A model generated the notes under the pieces. It was given only the letters and a program-made list of their open reading frames with translations, was not told the DNA's origin and ran no database searches. Both the position numbers and the translations under genes were made by a program. A stretch of DNA of 7,450 nt from Alphaproteobacteria bacterium (GTDB lineage: Bacteria; Pseudomonadota; Alphaproteobacteria; Acetobacterales; Acetobacteraceae). This document shows, one piece after another, positions 5,414 to 7,450 of this stretch. The number at the start of each line of letters is the position of its first letter. Position 1 is the stretch's first letter. Location of the stretch: the NCBI GenBank assembly GCA_013298245.1, contig JAAFHD010000015.1, positions 11,921 through 19,370 on the forward strand, in the 5' to 3' direction.

Positions 5414-6684
5414 CCGCGACCAAACGCATCGCCGCACTTCGCCTGGCCGGTGACCAGCGCCTGTTTGCTCGGGCGCTGCTCGACACCTGGGCCTGCGCGA
5501 TGGCCGCGCGCGACGAACCCGCGGCGCGGCTGGCACTCCGCCATTCGCGCGGGCGCGGCGCCGCATCGCTGTGGCACGCGGATGCCACCACCGCGCATGA
5601 GGAAGATGCCGCCTGGATCAACGGCGTCATCGGCCATGTGTTGGACTATGACGATGTGGCATCGGCCATGCGCGGACACCCCAGCATCGGGATGCTACCG
5701 GCCATCATGGCGATAGCCGAGACCGAAGACCTGGCGCTGGCCGATTGCGCCGCCGCCTACACGACGGGCCTGGCCGCCATCCTGGCGCTGTCGCGCGCGA
5801 TGGTGGTGGAGCACTACGCGCGCGGCTGGCACAGCACCGCAACCATCGGCGCGATCGGCGCAACGCTCGCCTGCTGCACATTGCTGCGTTTGCCGCAGCG
5901 CGAGACCGAGCATGCCATCGGCCTCGCGGTCGCGCAGGCGGCGGGCACGCGGCTGTCCTTCGGCACCATGGGGAAGGCCTTCCAGGCAGGCCAGGCGAAT
6001 CTAGTAGGCCTGCGCAGCGCGCGCCTGGCGCAGCTGGGCTTCGATGGCGCGCCGGATGCGCTGGAAGCGCCGATGGGATTTTCGACACTGTATGGCACCG
6101 GCGCTTTGGTGTTGCCGGAATTCGACGCGCCGCTCGCCTTGGAAGTGAAGAAGTACCCGATGTGCTACGCGACGCATCGCACGCTGGACGCGCTGTTGGC
6201 GCTGCGCGCCGCGCATGGGCTGACGTTGGATGCGGTGCGCGCGGTGCATGTGCGTGTGTCGGCACAGGCACTGGCGCCCTTGATTCATCCTCGCCCGCGC
6301 GCGGGGCTGGATGCGAAATTCTCCATGCAATACGCGGTCGCGGCCGCGCTGCATGATGGTTTTGTGCGGCTATCCAGCTTCACCGATGCTGCAGTGAATC
6401 GCGCTGCGATTCAGGCCTTCTTCCCGCAGGTCAGCGCTGAGGAATCACCCGGCGCGCTGCTGCCGCGCTTCGCCGAAATCGCGGTGACCTGTACCGATGG
6501 CCGCATGCTGACCGCGCGTCAGGACGTGCTGCGCGGCGGCGAGGACGCGCCATTGTCGGATGCCGAACTCTGCGCCAAGGCGGATGACTGCCTCGGCGCG
6601 CCCATCGCCGCCGCCATGCTGGCGCGTCTGATGGATGCCGCACGCCCCGCGGCGCTCAGCCTTGTGCCGGGGGTCATCGCATGA
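5410..6684 (+). CDS. MmgE/PrpD family protein (2-methylcitrate dehydratase / cis-aconitate decarboxylase superfamily)
   Basis: This 424-residue protein is slightly shorter than the usual 440-480. It shows the family motifs in order: NGVIGHVLDYDD (71-82), GHPS (89-92), the ARGWHSTATIGAIGA block (137-151, His141), GTMGKAFQAG (185-194, Lys189), KKYPMCYATH (247-256, His256) and KFSMQYAVAAAL (303-314). The family is cytoplasmic and includes 2-methylcitrate dehydratase (PrpD), cis-aconitate decarboxylase and iminodisuccinate epimerase, all acting on di- or tricarboxylates. The Asp, Lys and His residues expected near the active site are present. One oddity is Gln192 in the KxxHxG motif, where decarboxylase-like members carry His. 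It starts on an ATGA overlap with the CoA-transferase stop, behind a good GGAGG site, and ends in a second ATGA overlap with the binding-protein gene. The context argues for an organic-acid pathway rather than the methylcitrate cycle, since no prpB or prpC is seen. The exact reaction is not assignable. Confidence 0.92.
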   Translation: MTATKRIAALRLAGDQRLFARALLDTWACAMAARDEPAARLALRHSRGRGAASLWHADATTAHEEDAAWINGVIGHVLDYDDVASAMRGHPSIGMLPAIMAIAETEDLALADCAAAYTTGLAAILALSRAMVVEHYARGWHSTATIGAIGATLACCTLLRLPQRETEHAIGLAVAQAAGTRLSFGTMGKAFQAGQANLVGLRSARLAQLGFDGAPDALEAPMGFSTLYGTGALVLPEFDAPLALEVKKYPMCYATHRTLDALLALRAAHGLTLDAVRAVHVRVSAQALAPLIHPRPRAGLDAKFSMQYAVAAALHDGFVRLSSFTDAAVNRAAIQAFFPQVSAEESPGALLPRFAEIAVTCTDGRMLTARQDVLRGGEDAPLSDAELCAKADDCLGAPIAAAMLARLMDAARPAALSLVPGVIA

Positions 6685-7450
6685 TCCACCGTCGCACTGC
6701 TCTGCTGCTGCCGCTCGCCGCTCCCGCGCTGGCGCAGCCGGAATGGCCGAACCGCAGCATCCGGCTGATAGCCACCTTCGAACCCGGCGGTGGCGCCGAC
6801 CAATCGGCGCGCGCATTGGCGGCGCTGCTTGGGCCGCTGCTTGGCCAGTCCGTCGTGGTGGAAAACCGCACCGGCGCATCGGGCAATATCGGCGCCGAGG
6901 CGATGGTGCGCGCGAATGACAACCACACGTTTCTATACGTCTCGACCGGCCCGATCACCTATCACCATCTGCTGTTCCGCACCCTACCTTTCGATCCTCT
7001 GCGCGACCTGCTGCCCATCGCGTTTTCAGCCCATTCGCCCAACATCATCGGCGTGCGGCCCGACCTGCCGTGGCGCGGCATCCAGGACCTGGTGGCGGCC
7101 GCGCGGCGCACGCCGGGCGCCATCAACTACGGCAGTGCGGGCATCGGCACGACGCAGCATTTGACGATGGAACTGCTGCAAGCGCGCGCGAATATCGAGC
7201 TCACGCACATCCCCTATCGCGGCGGTGCCGCCAGCCTGCGCGATCTGCTTGGCGGGCGTTTGGAAGTGGCGGTGCTGACTGGCGCAGGTGCCACGCCGAT
7301 CCGCGAAGGCCGCGTCACGGCGCTCGCGGTGACCGGCACCGGCCGCATCCCGGTCATTCCCGATGTGCCGAACATGATCGAACAGGGTTTTCCCGATTTC
7401 GTCGCCACCGCCTGGTATGGCGTTGTCGGCCCGTCCAATACGCCGGCGGA
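6681..7450 (+). CDS. Bug/TctC-family tripartite tricarboxylate transporter substrate-binding protein (truncated by window edge)
   Basis: The frame opens at ATG 6681, overlaps the upstream stop by ATGA, and stays open to the right edge (256 codons; family length about 320-330). It begins MIHRRTALLLPLAAPALAQ, a short signal peptide with predicted cleavage after ALA (residue 18). An Arg-Arg pair precedes the hydrophobic core, so Sec or Tat export are both possible. Bug signatures follow: IATFEPGGGADQSAR (about 30-44), VENRTGASGNIGAEAM (about 60-75), YGSAGIGTTQHL (about 150-161), HIPYRGG (176-182), VPNMIEQGFP (229-238) and WYGVVGP (245-251). These proteins bind carboxylates and similar solutes in the periplasm. 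No membrane TctA/TctB genes are visible, which is common for Bug genes placed next to catabolic enzymes. The protein may serve a transporter encoded elsewhere or act in sensing. A weak GGGGG site (6669-6673) precedes the start. Ligand unknown. Confidence 0.93.
   Translation, partial: MIHRRTALLLPLAAPALAQPEWPNRSIRLIATFEPGGGADQSARALAALLGPLLGQSVVVENRTGASGNIGAEAMVRANDNHTFLYVSTGPITYHHLLFRTLPFDPLRDLLPIAFSAHSPNIIGVRPDLPWRGIQDLVAAARRTPGAINYGSAGIGTTQHLTMELLQARANIELTHIPYRGGAASLRDLLGGRLEVAVLTGAGATPIREGRVTALAVTGTGRIPVIPDVPNMIEQGFPDFVATAWYGVVGPSNTPA

Noticed and set aside
5745..6356. A 203-codon alternative plus-strand frame inside the MmgE/PrpD gene
   Set aside because: A shifted-frame shadow, rich in Arg/Ala/Gly, with no motifs. 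The true frame carries the ordered family motifs throughout.

Overview
The window is GC-rich chromosomal DNA with tightly packed genes. It most likely comes from an alphaproteobacterium, and an Acetobacteraceae/Rhodospirillales-type organism (for example Roseomonas-like) would fit. The best evidence is a 60-residue protein with the C-terminal signature of DUF1674 (SDHAF4-like), typical of alphaproteobacteria and mitochondria, placed head-to-head with htpX. A Bug-type (TctC) solute-binding protein beside CaiB-type and MmgE/PrpD-type enzymes also fits that group. The lineage is inferred from gene content, not from a marker tree.

Left arm (positions 1-2892, all minus strand). Reading leftwards from the divergent spacer: htpX (membrane zinc protease, protein quality control), a 6-bp gap, radA (recombination/DNA-repair ATPase, GTG start), a 31-bp gap, then the first 170 codons of an isopenicillin-N-synthase-like Fe(II)/2-oxoglutarate oxygenase that runs off the left edge. 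The spacing suggests one transcript of stress and housekeeping genes with an oxygenase at its distal end.

Centre (2893-2936). A 44-bp spacer separates htpX from the plus-strand DUF1674 gene. It contains a short hyphenated palindrome and must hold or overlap whatever promoters drive both directions.

Right arm (2937-7450, all plus strand). The small DUF1674 gene comes first. After a 59-bp spacer follows a compact three-gene unit: a 744-residue protein with two fused class III CoA-transferase (CaiB/BaiF) domains, a 424-residue MmgE/PrpD-family protein, and a Bug/TctC-type periplasmic binding protein cut by the right edge. Both junctions in this unit are 4-bp ATGA stop/start overlaps, so translation is probably coupled. 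Together they look like a small carboxylate module: capture of an organic acid in the periplasm, CoA activation in the cytoplasm, and a hydration, dehydration, decarboxylation or isomerisation step. The substrate cannot be read from sequence.

No RNA gene, insertion sequence, integron, CRISPR array or phage gene was seen, and no stretch over 300 bases lacks a gene. The most unusual item is the fused CoA-transferase, whose first domain appears to have lost the catalytic aspartate while the second keeps it. I did not find evidence for a wholly new class of system.
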